DNA of 64,000 nucleotides from Bos javanicus (GCF_032452875.1 NC_083869.1:119852001-119916000), one strand, 5' to 3'. Numbered from the stretch's first letter, positions 36,635 through 48,960 are shown. Translations and numbers: made by a program. Notes: generated by a model not told the origin, from the sequence alone.

Positions 36635-37400
36635 TCCGTGTGTGTGATGAAATATATATAGCACAAAATTTGCCTTTCTAATCATTTTAAAGTTTACACT
36701 TCAGTCCTGCTAATTACATTCATGATGTTCAACAGCCATTACTACTATCTAGTACTATCCCCACACTTTTTTAATCATGTTACACAGACACTCTAACAGT
36801 TAAACAGTAACTCCCTGTTTAATCCACCCCAGCCTCTGCTAACCACTAATCTGCTGCTGCTGCTAAGTTGCTTCAGTTGTGTCCGACTCTGTGCAACCCC
36901 GTAGATGGCATACTTCTTCTCTTTAAGTGGTCTCTTCTTTTTTTTGTTTTGGTCTATTCTCGATATGTCATATGTAAATGGAGTCATACAACATTTCTCC
37001 TTTTGTGTCTGGCTTATTTCATTTAGTCTAATGTCTTCAAGATTCATCTATGTTGTCACATGTATGAGAATATCATTCCTTTTCATGACTGAGTAGTATT
37101 TCATTGAATATACATTTTGTTTATCCATTCATGTTAATGGACACTGTTTTGCTTCTACCTTTTGGCTCTTCAATAGTGAATAATGCCAAAATGAGCCTTG
37201 GTGTGCAAGTATTTGAGTGAAAGTGAAAAGTGAAAGTGAAAGTCACACAGTCGTGTCCTATTGTTTACGACCCCATAGACTGTACAGTCCATGGAATTCT
37301 CCAGGCCAGAATCCTAAATGTATTGTAAAAATGAGCATTGGTGTGCAAGTATCTGAGTACCTGTTTTCAGTTCAGTTGGAATTACATTCAGGAGTAGAAT
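36635..37400 (-). mobile_element. LINE-1 3' region, antisense, with small SINE inserts
   Basis: Reverse L1 3'-UTR/ORF2-end ('actagtactatccccac'-like text, 'gtatttcattgaatatac', 'gtagaattgctgggtcat'). A 50-bp antisense BOV-A2 end ('ctgctgctgctgctaag') sits at 36852-36905 and a Bov-tA piece at 37219-37327. Confidence 0.7.
37219..37327 (-). mobile_element. Bov-tA 3' part, antisense, between 31-bp direct repeats
   Basis: A GTGAAAGTGAAA-type tail plus the SINE 3' body only. It is enclosed by 31-base copies of an L1 stretch (37188-37218 and 37328-37358) with two mismatches. Confidence 0.85.
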
Positions 37401-37562
37401 TGCTGGGTCATATCCTACTACCAGCATATTCTACTACCAGCATATTCTTCTACCAGCATATACTACTACTGCATTCAGTATACTACCATATACTACTACC
37501 AGCATATTCTACTACCAGCATATACTACTACTATATTCAGGAGTAGAATTGCTGGGTCATAT
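37386..37562. repeat. Small tandem array (CTACTACCAGCATATT units)
   Basis: About eight imperfect 15-18 bp units lie between two exact 28-base copies of an L1 segment (37386-37413 and 37535-37562). Confidence 0.9.
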
Positions 37563-37639
37563 TCTACTACTACCTACATCACACTACCTACACTACCTAC
37601 ATCAACTGTTTGAGAAATGTGGGTATTTTTAAAAGAATT

Positions 37640-37765
37640 TCCACATGTACACCCATGGTGGATTCATGTTGATGTATGGCAAAACCAATACACTATTGTA
37701 AAGTAAAAATAATAATAAATAAAGGATAAAAAAATAAAATTTCAAAAAAAATCATTAAATACCTA
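37640..37765 (+). mobile_element. LINE-1 3' end, sense, with A-rich tail
   Basis: The last ~120 bp of a ruminant L1 ('tgatgtatggcaaaaccaat') followed by an A-rich, AATAAA-containing tail. Confidence 0.8.
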
Positions 37766-37769
37766 GTGA

Positions 37770-38930
37770 TTAGAAGGGTTAACAAAGATAGAAAACCATG
37801 AGGAATCTTGAAATAATAACAGTTGCATTTGTTCCTTATTGAAATATACCTGGAGCTTGTCTAGTTCTTTCTCTGGCTTGTTGTTTTCACTTTCTCCTCT
37901 TTCCATTTTTTATAGAGTCACTCCTACCTATTTTCTCTTTGATGTTTCATTGGACCTAGGAAATTGGAGCTTCAGAACATTTTTCTAACATTTTAAGTAG
38001 TTAATTTTATAGAATATACTCTGCTCCAATCCATTCCTTACAGCACCTAGGAATAGGCACACTTGTCAGCCTTTTTGCTATCACTTAAACACTGAATTAC
38101 TGGGATAGAAATTTAAATAAAAGGAAATAATCTGTATTGAGTGCAGTTCATGCTGTTAGCGAGAAACAGAAGTTCCCCAGCCTCTAGCAGTCAGTTTCTA
38201 CTTGTATCTGCCCTTCTCCCAAGTAGAGGTGAAGGAAGACTTGAAGGTCTCTGGAGCCACCCACTGCCCCCTGGTTCTTTTAACATCTTTTGTGGTATTA
38301 CATTCCTAATTCTCTTGTTTGACTTTTAGCTTTATACTTGCCTACCTGGATTACTTAATAATCTACTTTTGGGGAGCTTACAGATCAACATCTTTGTGTG
38401 ATGGTATCATTTTCTCCCTTTTTCCAGTCATCCTTGGAATCTTTCTTCCAAGTATGTCTACTTAAACCCCTCTCTGGTACTTTTAGGTTAGGCAAGTCCA
38501 TGCTAGTGACAAGAATCATATCTGTTTACAGTTACATTAGACATCATAAAATTTTGGACCTACTCGAGTCCTACAAGATCAAGTACTCTCCTTGACATGT
38601 GTTAGTCTATCCCAGGGGCTTCCCATGGAGCACTATTTCATGACAGTAAATGAAAATAGTTCATTTACTTTAAGTAAGATGGCAAGGTCAACTTATTTTA
38701 CTTTTGATACAAATGATACCAGCCTACCATGGTAATATAGACTTTTCTTGCTGATCAGAGGCTCTAATGAACAGTTGTGTGCTTTTGGTTAAGAAGTAGG
38801 ATAACATTAATTTTTGATGCATGTAAGTTACTAAAAACACTTTAAAGTGTGAGATCTGAGGCAAAAGTTAATTAAAAATGTATTGTAAAAAATTCTGCTT
38901 TGATTAAAAGGTTAGAAACAACTGATCTAG
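37770..38930. other. Unassigned intron
   Basis: No exon or named repeat recognised. Confidence 0.4.
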
Positions 38931-38934
38931 TTCA

Positions 38935-39015
38935 CCCCTTTTGTTTTACAGACGAGGAAACTGAGACTCAGAGAAGTTACTTGGCATGTCCAGTGTCCCG
39001 CAGGAAGTTAGTGAG
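38935..39015 (-). repeat. MIR SINE fragment, antisense
   Basis: Contains 'ttttacagacgaggaaactg', the MIR core in reverse. Confidence 0.65.
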
Positions 39016-39019
39016 TTCA

Positions 39020-40295
39020 TAAAAGAAAAACACCTTATACCTCTAATTACAACAGATAATTTCTCCAAATGGGTTGCATTTTTTGAAGAGCAAATCGTGC
39101 CAGATCAGTTTAATTTCTTTCTACAAGAATTTGTTGAGCATTGTTCATTGCCCACCTAGAGTCTATTTCCCTCTTTCCCTTTTGCCTATATACCCAGATT
39201 TTCATCTGGACATCTGCCCATTCCCCGAATTCCTTGGACTTTGAGCTAAGTTGACCCCAGCTGCTGAATTTTGGTTGCCTTATACCAATTGGTTAAGTTG
39301 CTTGGTCACCTTGTGCCGATAGGACTTTCTGTACTGTTCAGTACTGTCTCTAGCCACTTAGTCACATGTGGCTATTGAGCACTTGAGATCTGTGACTGAG
39401 AAACTGAATTTTTAATTATATTACTTTTAATTTATTAATAAATAGCTGAATGTGGTTTGTGACTACTGCATTGGGCACATTGTAGTGTCCTACCATTTCC
39501 TCTTCTCATAGGCACATGACCTAAGCTGTCTAATCAGGGTGACTCCTGTTTAGAATTCTGGGATGTAAATAGTGTCCTGGTGGATGTGAACATGAAACAC
39601 ATATCCCTGATTGGTACTGGAAGCTGTCGTATGACTTGCCAAGTGTCGTGGAGAGAAGAGTGAAGAAGCAGAAAAAACTCTGGGCCCCTACAACCATCAC
39701 TGGGCTGAGCCTTGGATCAACTGACTTAAGGCTTGCCTTCCTTCTGAACTTCTAATTTCATTAGCCAGTGAATCACCTTTGAGACATAAGCCAGTTTATG
39801 TGGAATGTTCTGTCATCTCAACTAGGAGCATTCAGACAGATACAGAGGGAACGACCAGCCAGGCATCCTGCCACTTCCTCGGTAAAGAAAGGTGAATGAA
39901 GAGTAAAATCCAGATGCTTGTCCTTGAGGTGAAATTATTCCATGAGAGGAGATAAAGGAACAGACAGGTGTTCTGGATCTTGACGGCCCTCTTCCCCTTC
40001 CATGGGAACTGCCTTTACTAAAGTGGTCAATGTGCTCTGCCCTGTCCCCAGGACTTATTTGGATCCTGAGTGGACATGTGACTTAAGTCATATCAATATA
40101 TTGGCTGCCAGGGACCCATTAGATTTTGTTCTCCACAGCTTGAGGACTCTAGGGAATAGCACAGGATGCACGGGGTGGGGGATGAGGGGCAGTCTGGAGA
40201 GGAGGCTAGAGAAACAGGCTGTGGTGAACTTCTGTCCAGTTATCTGTGTTTGCTAAGAGATCTGGGTAACGGGAAGTCACCCAGCATTGTTAAGG
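39020..40295. other. Intron with one possible DNA-transposon relic (39330-39490)
   Basis: 39345-39480 has 'ttagtcacatgtggctatt' and an AT-rich centre, the look of a short palindromic hAT-type relic. The rest is unassigned. Confidence 0.35.
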
Positions 40296-40299
40296 AAAC

Positions 40300-40740
40300 G
40301 AGACTGATTGTTAGGAAGAGGGGAGAGATTGGGGCATGGCAATGGAACCAGTTAAGATGTTTGAAGACCTGGCTGAGAGCAAAGGCAGCTGGCATGCAGG
40401 AGAAGGGATAGGGAGGCAAGATATTTTGGAACCAGAATTGACAGAGTTCGATAGTAGATCTGATATGGGACATAAGGCAGGGGAACACTCAAGAATTCAA
40501 CTAACTTGATATCTAATTAGGCAACTGCACAGGTGTTGACATCTTACATGAGAAAAATAAGACCAGGTTTGAGAAGGACGATGAATCTAGATTCTGATTA
40601 TGTGTTGAATTTGAGTTGTATGGGGGACATTCAGGTTGTGACATTCAGTGAGTGATTGAAAATAGAAATATAGACCCAGAGGAGGACTGATGCAAGTTCT
40701 AGATCTGAATATTGTTAGTTAAAGCTGTGGGAAATAGGAG
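40300..40740 (-). mobile_element. LINE L2, antisense, old
   Basis: Matches the middle of the L2 antisense text ('gggggacattcaggttgtg', 'aatagaaatatagaccc'). Strongly diverged. Confidence 0.5.
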
Positions 40741-40784
40741 AGATTATCGGGTAGATGGTCCACAGTTGGAATTACCTGAAGTAG

Positions 40785-40915
40785 TCAATGGCACCCCACT
40801 CCAGTACTCTCGCCTGAAGAATCCCATGGACGGAGGAGCCTGGTAGGCCACAGTCCATGGGGTTGCACAGAGTCAGACACGACTGAAGCGACTTAGCAGC
40901 AGCAGCAGCAGCAGT
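40785..40915 (+). mobile_element. BOV-A2-type SINE, single monomer
   Basis: One BovA monomer directly followed by the AGC trinucleotide tail (about six units); the second monomer is missing. Confidence 0.88.
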
Positions 40916-41187
40916 CATTATCCTATAAACCAAGGCCTGAGCTGGTACATATGGAAAACTCAGGGTCAAGGGTGATGTTTGGTACTTAACTCTCATAAAG
41001 ATTTTGAAAGCCTTGCACGGGGCCTAACAGAAAAGTGTATAGAAATAAGTGATGACTGTTTTCTAGAAATGAAGGAATGTCTTTCTTACCTTAATGAATA
41101 TCGAATGATTAAAGATTATTTTTTAAAAAAAGACTGATTCTCACAATTATTTAAAGTAACTTTTATTCCTATCCACTCCAGTATTCT

Positions 41188-41380
41188 TGGGCTTCGCTTG
41201 TAGCTTAGCTGGCAAAGAGTCTGCCTGCAATGCAGGAGACCTGAATTCGATCCCTGGGTTGGGAAGATCCCCTGGAGAAGGGAAAGGCTACTCACTCCAG
41301 TATTCTGGCCTGGAGAATTCCAGGGACTGTATAGTCCCTGGGCTCACAGAGTCAGACACGACTGAGTGACTTTCAAATTA
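41188..41380 (+). mobile_element. Bov-tA SINE, sense
   Basis: Full SINE from GGGCTTCGCTTGTAGCTTAG to GACTGAGTGACTTTCAAA. The 19 bases just before it (CACTCCAGTATTCTT) are a scrap of SINE body, an odd 5' junction. Confidence 0.9.
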
Positions 41381-41414
41381 TTCAGGAAGGGCCTCTTTTT
41401 TTTTTTTTTTTTGC

Positions 41415-41808
41415 ATTTAACCATTATTTTGAAAGAATGGCTTGAAAGAGAAAAGTTTAGTTTTGTACTTATTGAACTGTAAAGTGAGAATCATTACAGG
41501 TGGGGATGGTTAATGTCTTCATCCCCACTTAGCTCGACCTGGGGTTCTGAACAGTTTTGTCTGTGAAGTTAGTTTTCAGGTCCTCAGACTCCAAGAAGGG
41601 AAGGCCCTGTCAAGACACCCTTCCTTGTCCACCCCTCCCGTCAGCGTATGCCAACTTTATTCAGTCGAGTAGTGAAGCCTTTTTTGTAGCTTAGTGTTTA
41701 ACCTGCTTTCATAAGGTTTCATTTGGCTTTTTGCTTTGATGGAGACTCTTTCATTGCCACTCTGCAGATTTATGACTCATCTCTCTGGCATTGGTTTCCC
41801 CTTTTAGT
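41415..41808. other. Unassigned intron
   Basis: Follows a T run at 41397-41412; no exon or named repeat. Confidence 0.4.
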
Positions 41809-41810
41809 TT

Positions 41811-42316
41811 GGTTCAGTTGCCCAGTCGTGTCTGACTCTTTGTGACCCCATGGACTGCAGCACGCCAGGCTTCCCTGTCCATCACCAGCTCCTGGAGTTT
41901 ACTCAAACTCATGTCCATCGTGTCGGTGATGCCATCCAACCATCTCATCCTCCATTGTCCCCTTCTCCTCCTACCTAAAGTCTTTCCCAGCATCAGGGTC
42001 TTTTCCAAGGAGTCAGTTCTTTGCATCAGGTGGCCAAAGTATTGGAGTTTCAGCTTCAGCATCAGTCCTTCCAATGAATATTTAGGACTGATTTCCTTTA
42101 GGTTTGACTAGTTTGATCTCCTTGCAGTCCAGGAGACTCTCAAGAGTCTTCTCCAACACCACAGTTCAAAAGCATCAATTCTTTGGCTCTCAGCCTTCTT
42201 TATAGTCCAGCTCCCACATCCATACATGACTACTGGAAAAACCATAGCTTTGACTGGACAGACCTTTGTTGACAAAGTAATGTCTCTGCTATTTAATATG
42301 CTGTCTAGGTTGGTTT
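41811..42316 (-). mobile_element. BovB LINE fragment, antisense, 0.5 kb
   Basis: Reverse BovB 3' end. The minus-strand frame 41814-42074 ends MDREAWRAAVHGVTKSQTRL, the known C-terminal text. 5'-truncated at 'atgctgtctaggttggt'. Confidence 0.92.
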
Positions 42317-42319
42317 TCA

Positions 42320-43105
42320 GATACTGCTTTAAAAAAGAAACCTAAAAAATGAATGAGTCACCTCTATCAATTTAAGTGGAACCATCCTCCCACCCCTGCA
42401 CACCTTTCACTAGGCCCCTGAGTCAAGCTCAGCTGCCTTAGTGAAGTCTCTCAGCTCTGCCTGCAGTTAGTTGACCCCTGTCTGGCCAGTCCCCTCCACT
42501 CTGACTCATTTGCTTGAGCTAGAGGCAGCAGTCGAGTATGAACTTGATAGGCTCGACTTGGGAGCTGATGTTCATTTCTACCCTCCTCATTTCAAGGCTG
42601 TCTTAATATCCGCTTCTGCAGACTCAACTACTATATTCTCAATTCTGCAGTTCTCCTAGGTCTCCCTGTACCTACTATTGCAGGTATAAATGCTCCTTGA
42701 GCCCACCCTGGAGCACTGAGGCCAGGATCCAAACCTGTCTGGCCAGTCCTGTTTGCATCTCCACCAGGGAAGGAGGAGCCAACAAAATGTGGCAACACTC
42801 CTAGTAGGAAACAAAAAAGTACTGAACAAAAGCTTTTGCCAGTCATTCTTGCCTCTAGTGCTTCATTTTCCTTATTTGTTAAAAAAAAAAAAAAAACGCT
42901 TGAGAATAAATACCTGCCTTGAGTTCTTCACAGGTTCTTACATAAATCAAATGAGGTAATGGAAGGGAAAATACCTTGAAAGGGATAAATCGTAACATTG
43001 AGTTACGGGCCTTTTCCAAATCTTTTTTTTTTTTTGAAGCCTGTTGCCTCTTAAAGCAACAAGTGTCAAATGAGTTTTCCTGTAGAAAACTGATACCACA
43101 TGATG
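42320..43105. other. Unassigned intron
   Basis: No exon. A run of A at 42880-42896 and a T run at 43022-43036 suggest ends of old retroposons. Confidence 0.4.
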
Positions 43106-43109
43106 TCAG

Positions 43110-43370
43110 TGATGAGCTCTAACGGCCCTTTACAGCTGTCCTTGTCCACCAGGGGCCTCCTGCCTGTCTCTCCAGCTTATGTTCTTGGTCCTGCCCACTC
43201 AGACCTCACCTCCAACCAAAGTGGACCTTGTATTGTCCCTGAGCACCCACTTCCCTCTTCCATCTTGGTGTCTGCATGCCTCTTTTCTGCCAAGAATGCT
43301 GCCTAATTCCCCAACTCTTCCTCTGAAAATTCCTCTAACCTTGACATTCCTCTAATGTCAACTGTCATTT
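43110..43370 (+). mobile_element. LINE L2-like, sense
   Basis: C-rich L2-type text ('gttcttggtcctgcccactc', 'aatgctgcctaattccc'). Diverged. Confidence 0.45.
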
Positions 43371-43379
43371 GAAGTATAT

Positions 43380-45057
43380 ATTAATTATCACTGTGTAACA
43401 AATTTGCCACAAGCTTAGTGGCTTAATAGAACATGTTTACTATCTCACATCTTCCTGTCCCACTGACTTATCCCACTGTAGGTCAGTAGAACATAGTAAG
43501 AAATATGTTCTTGGCTTCTGCCTCTGGCTCCTGACGGGCTTCCCTGGTGGCTCAGCTGGTAAACAATCCACCTGCAATGAGGGAGACTGGGTTCAATCCC
43601 TGGGGTTGGGAAGATCCCCTGGAGAAGGGAACAGCTACCCACTCCATTATTCTGGCCTGGAGAATTCCATGGATTTGTACAGTCCATGGGGTTGCAAAGA
43701 GTCGGACATGACTGAGCGACTTTCACTTCTGGTTCCTGACACAGAGCTCCTAAAGACCTTGGAATTTCCTGAGTGATAGGGGTGCTTGCCCTCATATTTG
43801 GCCTTTGACCCTAGTTCCTTGACACAGAGTTCCTAAAACCCTTGGAATTTCCCAAGTAATGGTGGTAATAGCATCTTAACAGAGCTCCTACCTCTCTTGG
43901 AATTTCCCAAGTGGTAGGAGCACTTACTGTTCTATGCGGCAAGTCTTGGTGGACTCCTGGATAGCTTCAGGATGGGGCTGTTCATGAAATGATTCTAACC
44001 ATTTCACACAATGGTTAGAAGCTTGACATTTTCAGCCCTACTGCCATCCTTCAGGAGCAGAGAGCAACTGAAGGTTGAGTTAATAATTGCTGATGCCTAC
44101 GTGGTGAAGCCTTCATAAAAAGTCCTGAACTGTGGGGTTTGGAGAGCTTATGGCTTGGTGAATACATCCACGTCCTGGAAGGGTGGTGCACCACTCTACT
44201 CCATGGGGACAGAAGCTCCTGTGCTTGGGGTCCTTCTGGGCCTCCGGTGTCCCTCTCTGGCTGTATCCTTTATACTAAGCAAGTCAGTATAAGTTAAGTG
44301 CTGCCCTGGTTGCTGTGATGACTCATCAGTCATAATGATGACAGATTATCAGACCTAAGGGTGGGCCATGGGAACCCCTCCATTTGTGGCCAACTCAGAG
44401 TGTAGGGTATCTGGAGACCCACAGCTTGTGTTTGGTGTCTGAAGTGGGCAGGAGCAGTTTTGTGGGACTGAGCCCTTCACTTGTGAAGCCTGTGCTAATC
44501 CCAGATAGTTAGTGTCAGGACTGAATTAAAATGTAGGACGAGCAGGCAGTGTCCACAGAGAACTGGAGACGTGCTTGGTGTGGAAACCCATACAATTGGT
44601 ATCCTAAGTGTCGTGAGTAGAGGAAACGAGGTTCCCCTTTGGTCAGGAATCCGGGCATGGCCCAGCGCAGTCCTCTGCTTCAGGGTTTCTCACAAGGTTG
44701 CAGTCAAGGTGCTGGTCATCGGAAGGCTCTACTGGGGAAGGGTCTTCTTCCAAGTTTATGTGGTTGTTGGCTGACCTCAGTTCCTGGTGGGCTTTTGGAC
44801 TGAGCACCAGTTTCCTTGCCAGCTGCTGCCATGGGTCTCTCTCAATGGCAGCGGGCTTCATCAGATCCAGCAAGGGACAGAGTCTGTTATTAAGTGGACA
44901 TTACAGCCTCTTGGAACCTAATCATGGACGTGACACCGTGTTGTCTTGGCCATGTTCTGTTGGTTAGAAGCAAGTCATCGTCCTGCCTACTCTCAGAGGG
45001 AGGAGGGAGTTATGTCATAGTGTGACGAGCAAGAGGTGTGAGGGTCCTTGGGGGCCC
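43380..45057. mobile_element. Old repeat (43380-43440 and 44640-45057) split by an LTR-like insert
   Basis: The outer pieces ('cactgtgtaacaaatttgcc', then 'ttgcagtcaaggtgctggtc', 'gttagaagcaagtcatc') read as one common mammalian repeat I cannot name. The central 43445-44635 block ('gaactgtggggtttggag', 'gggacagaagctcctgtgc') looks like an old LTR-type element with no coding frame. A Bov-tA lies inside that block. Confidence 0.4.
43523..43740 (+). mobile_element. Bov-tA SINE, sense, with target duplication
   Basis: Full SINE 43536-43727; flanks TCTGGCTCCTGAC (43523-43535) and TCTGGTTCCTGAC (43728-43740) differ by one base. Confidence 0.93.
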
Positions 45058-45059
45058 TC

Positions 45060-46942
45060 TTTAGAGTCCACTCACCACAAGAGGTTTTCCCCATGAGCCT
45101 CTACTTACTTCTTTCAACTAAATGTGTGATCTTTCCTTTCTGTGACTTCTTTTTTTCTGTGTGTGAGTCTTCTTTACAGCTACTTTTTTGTTTTTCTTCA
45201 CTTTCCATGACTGATATTATTGGGGTTGAATATTTCCTTTGTTTCCCTCATATAACTATTTTTGCTCACCTTTCATCTACTTCTAACCTCCAGAACAAAG
45301 TCTTGTACTCAGGAAATGTTCTGCAAAAGATTATTCTTTCCTCCTTTGAAACTGAAGAAGGACCAAACTAGTTGCTCTCCTGTCTAACACCTGAATCCTT
45401 TTTCTCCATAGCAGCCACACAGGATCCATTATCAAACCTTCAGATTTGCCAGTTAGGCATCAGAAGCAGTGACTCATCCATGTCTATATAACCTGGCAGC
45501 AGTGATCTGCCTGATTTGCATTTAGAACTATTCTTGTTACCTTATTAAGGAGAAGAAATTTTCCATTAAAGAAGCTTCAAACATTAGCTACTTTTGAGTG
45601 GTGCATTGTTCCATTTGCTGGGGGCTTGATGGTTCTCAGGAATGACGTAACCTCTATGAATTTTTTTCTTCTTTAAACTGTTTTCTTTTGCCTGGTAATG
45701 ATTATTTTGGAGCCCTGCCATTTTTAGGTATTTAATAATAACAACTGAATTGATAAAGGGGGCTGGTTCTTTAGAAGCAGCATTTTAATTCTTCCCTTTT
45801 GCCCAAGCAGTGAGCTGCATCTTATTATCCCTGTTGGAAATGTTCAAGAGGATGAAATGTCATATGTGCTTTAAGTGACTTAGAACATGAGATATATATG
45901 TATATATATATGTTTGCTGTACGTGGGGTCCGGGTTCAAAACACAGGGAAACTCATTTTCTTTAGCTGCCTATGCTTTGAGGCCAGTCTCTACCCTCTAC
46001 AATAGCACAGCACCTTGTTCAGCTTTTGAAGTTTTGATGGATAGCTAATCTTTAGAAGGCAGGTAAAGAAACATTAGTCAGACACTGTTATTTCAGGTAC
46101 TGAAAAGTAGCAGGTCAAGCTTGGTGTCTTTAAGAAAAACTCAGATGGAAGTCAGCTTAAACTTGGAAGAGTCATTCATCTGTGGGGAAAAATGCAGAAT
46201 TAGATGGGAGCACATAAGTATGTGTGCCTACATTTTGGGTCTTTGGGGAGCCATGAAGCTCAAAACCAATTAAAGCTTTAGTAGAGAGAAATTTAAAAGT
46301 GGTTTCTCCTAAAGCAAGGGAAAGATTTGGAGCAGAGCGTATTCAAAGAAAAGCAATGTTGATGATGTAATTAATACAGTTAACAGCTGGAAATGGGAAT
46401 TGGTGCAAAGCCCCATTAGAGAAGACCTTGTGAAGGATTCAAGTTTGGGCCCCCAAAGTCACTGTATCCAGGGCACAGCTTCAACTCAGGAACCTGAGCG
46501 TATCTTCATGGTCAGCCTGGTGAGAAGGGTGACCAAGTCCTGCCACAGTGAGTCCCCCCGTTCTTCATCTCTCATCAGTCTATGAATTAGAACAAGGAAG
46601 GGAACTGGTTGGTGAAGGAATTTTGTTTTTTTCCTTTTAATGCTGGAGTGTTAGCATTCTTTTCATTCATTTATTCATCTTGTTACTCTTGTGTGAAATC
46701 CTTCTTTTCCAGTCTATACACATCTGTCTACTTTCAGACAGTGTTATCATCTGATTGATAATCCCAACCTCTGCCCCAAGATGTAGAACTGGATCTCCAG
46801 CTTGAGTGGAGGAGGCAGTCACACTTATATCCCATAGTCACCCAAACTCAGGATGGGCCCAGGAGTTGATCAACTTCTCCTAGTATCTTATAAAGGCACA
46901 TCTCTCTAAAATCATGTTTTCTTTTTCATTCTCCCTCCCACT
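45060..46942. other. Unassigned intron
   Basis: No exon or named repeat recognised; a short TA run at about 45890-45911. Confidence 0.4.
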
Positions 46943-46944
46943 GT

Positions 46945-46997
46945 TGTTCAGTCACCCAATCGTGTTTGACTCTTTGCGACCCCATGGACTGCAGCAA
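46945..46997 (-). mobile_element. 53-bp BovB/Bov-tA 3'-end scrap, antisense
   Basis: TTGTTCAGTCACCCAATCGTG to CCATGGACTGCAGC; too short to tell which of the two elements sharing this end it came from. Confidence 0.75.
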
Positions 46998-47059
46998 CTA
47001 ATCACTTCCATTAATGCTGTTCAAATCTTGAAAGTTCTGAGGCATCATGGGAAGAGGGT

Positions 47060-47315
47060 GAGATTTAGGATTGAATCCTGCCCTTGTCATTTCCTAGCTG
47101 GTATCCACAAGCAAGTGTGTTATTTAATTTTCATGATCCTCAGTTCCTAAATGATCTTTTAGAGCCTCATCTCTAAAATTGGCATGATAATCGTGCCTAC
47201 CTCATTGGAATATTGGAGAATATTACATGGGAGGGCATATAAGCCCCCTAACCCAGTGCCAGATGTGTGCCACAGGTGCTCAGTAACTAGTTACCATCAC
47301 TGTTTTGAATTCATG
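47060..47315 (+). repeat. MIR SINE, sense
   Basis: 'gaatcctgcccttgtcattt', 'cctacctcattggaatattg' and 'cagtgccagatgtgtgcc' follow the MIR order. Confidence 0.65.
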
Positions 47316-47599
47316 GAGCACAGTGCCCGGCATGTTCAGGGCTGCTGTCTGAGGATGCCATTTGTTTGTAATCCCCCCCTGGGGTTGTGAAGCCTAGCTC
47401 TGAACGTATTAGGTATCCTCTGCCTCCCCTAGCACTTTTCAGCAGATGAATTGGCTTCTGTGTTTCAAAAAGCAAGAGCTGTCACCCACCGACTTCCCCT
47501 GTGGAACCCCCTCAACTTTCCAGCGCCAGACAGAGCAACTGGCTTGTGTCCAGGCTCATCCCCAACCTGATGTATTTTGATGCAGGGAAGGTGGACTCT

Positions 47600-48720
47600 C
47601 TCTGTCCTGCTGCCTGAGGTTAGTCCTTCCCTCTGGTTCTGGATCCTATCCCTTCCTGCCCAGGGTCCCCTCCCTTTCTTCATGGTGCCCTCTTCAACCA
47701 CACCTTCCTTACTGATTCTTTCCTATCAGCAATTAACTGTGTTCAGGCTTCTCTTATCTTAAAAGCATAAAAGGAACCGTGTTGTGATTTCCTTCTCCCT
47801 CACAGCTTCCACCCTGTGCCGCGCCCACCTTCACAGCCAGCCTTCCGGAGCCTGGTGCATGCACACCCTCGACCCCCCAGTTCCCACGCCCCGTGTTCTG
47901 CTTCACTCCATTTCCTCCTGTAACCTTGTCACCACGTACACCCTACCGACCATACTTTCCTTATTGAGAGGCTTGCTTTCTTTGGCTCCTCTGACTTCAC
48001 ATTTGCCTGATCGTTCTCCTACCTTTTCTGATCATGCCTTACTTTCCCTTGCAGACTCTTCTACTTGTGCTTTCTTAATGCTGTTCCTGCTGTTGTTCCT
48101 AGGACTGCTCTGCTCTGGACTCTCTTCCCTTCTGATTCTGAACCATTTCCAAGGGAACTGGTCTATTCATCAGTCCTATGTACACGTGTTCAGTTCAGTT
48201 CAGTTCAGTTGCTCAGTCGTGTCTGACTCTTTGCAACCCCATGAATCGCAGCACGCCAGGCCTCCCTGTCCATCACCAACTCCCGGAGTTCACTCAGACT
48301 CACGTCCATCAAGTCAGTGATGCCATCCAGCCATCTCATCTTCTGTGGTCCCCTTCTCCTCCTGCCCCCAATCCCTCCCAGCATCAGAGTCTTTTCCAAT
48401 GAGTCAACTCTTCTCATGAGGTGGCCAAAGTACTGGAGTTTCAGCTTTAGCATCAGTCCTTCCAAAGAAATCCCAGGGCTGATCTCCTTCAGAATGAACT
48501 GATTGGATCTCCTTGCAGTCCAAGGGACTGTAAAGAGTCTTCACCAACACCACAGTTCAAAAGCATCAATTCTTTGGCACTCAGCCTTCTTCACACATGT
48601 AATATGCTCTTTTCTCTCTCCTGCCCAGACCTCTCTCTCTTAAGCATCAGATCTCATAGCCATCGCCTCAGACTCACCAAGTCTGACTGCACTTAGGTCC
48701 CTGCCTGGTTGCCTGAAGAC
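47600..48720 (+). mobile_element. LINE L2, sense, old, split by BovB
   Basis: Pyrimidine-rich L2 text (47700-48180) resumes at 48593-48720 ('cccagacctctctctcttaa'). The long open reading at 47784-48320 is a chance frame over L2 and BovB. Confidence 0.5.
48187..48592 (-). mobile_element. BovB LINE 3' fragment, antisense
   Basis: Starts with four GTTCA units of the tail in reverse and runs through the C-terminal coding text (minus frame 48205-48465, RWLDGITDLMDVSLSELREL). Confidence 0.93.
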
Positions 48721-48755
48721 TCTTCCTCTAGCTGGTCAGCGCACAATCGTTTAGA

Positions 48756-48938
48756 GCAGTGGTTCCTCACTTTAGGGGCCATCAGAGTCCCCTGGGAGGT
48801 GTGTTCAGTGGCTCGGCCCCATCCCTGGAGGGTCTGAGTCAGTAGGTCTGGGGTGGGGGTCTGAGAATATGTCTTTCTAAGATTTCTCAGTTGATGCTGA
48901 TGTTCCTGGTCGGGGAACTATACTTTGAGAATGTCTAT
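48756..48938 (+). mobile_element. MER5A-like hAT DNA transposon
   Basis: 'cagtggttcctcacttta', 'agtaggtctggggtggggg' and 'actttgagaatg' follow the MER5A consensus almost end to end. Confidence 0.75.
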
Positions 48939-48960
48939 TCCAAGGAAATGAGGCAGTCTT

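Noticed and set aside
37386..37610. Short spaced repeats that could suggest a CRISPR-like array
   Set aside because: Units are contiguous, 15-18 bp and imperfect, with no spacers, in a mammalian L1; a minisatellite.
47784..48320. 178-codon open reading on the + strand, the second longest in the window
   Set aside because: It runs over L2-like text and into an antisense BovB; no domain, and its end is clearly reversed BovB sequence.
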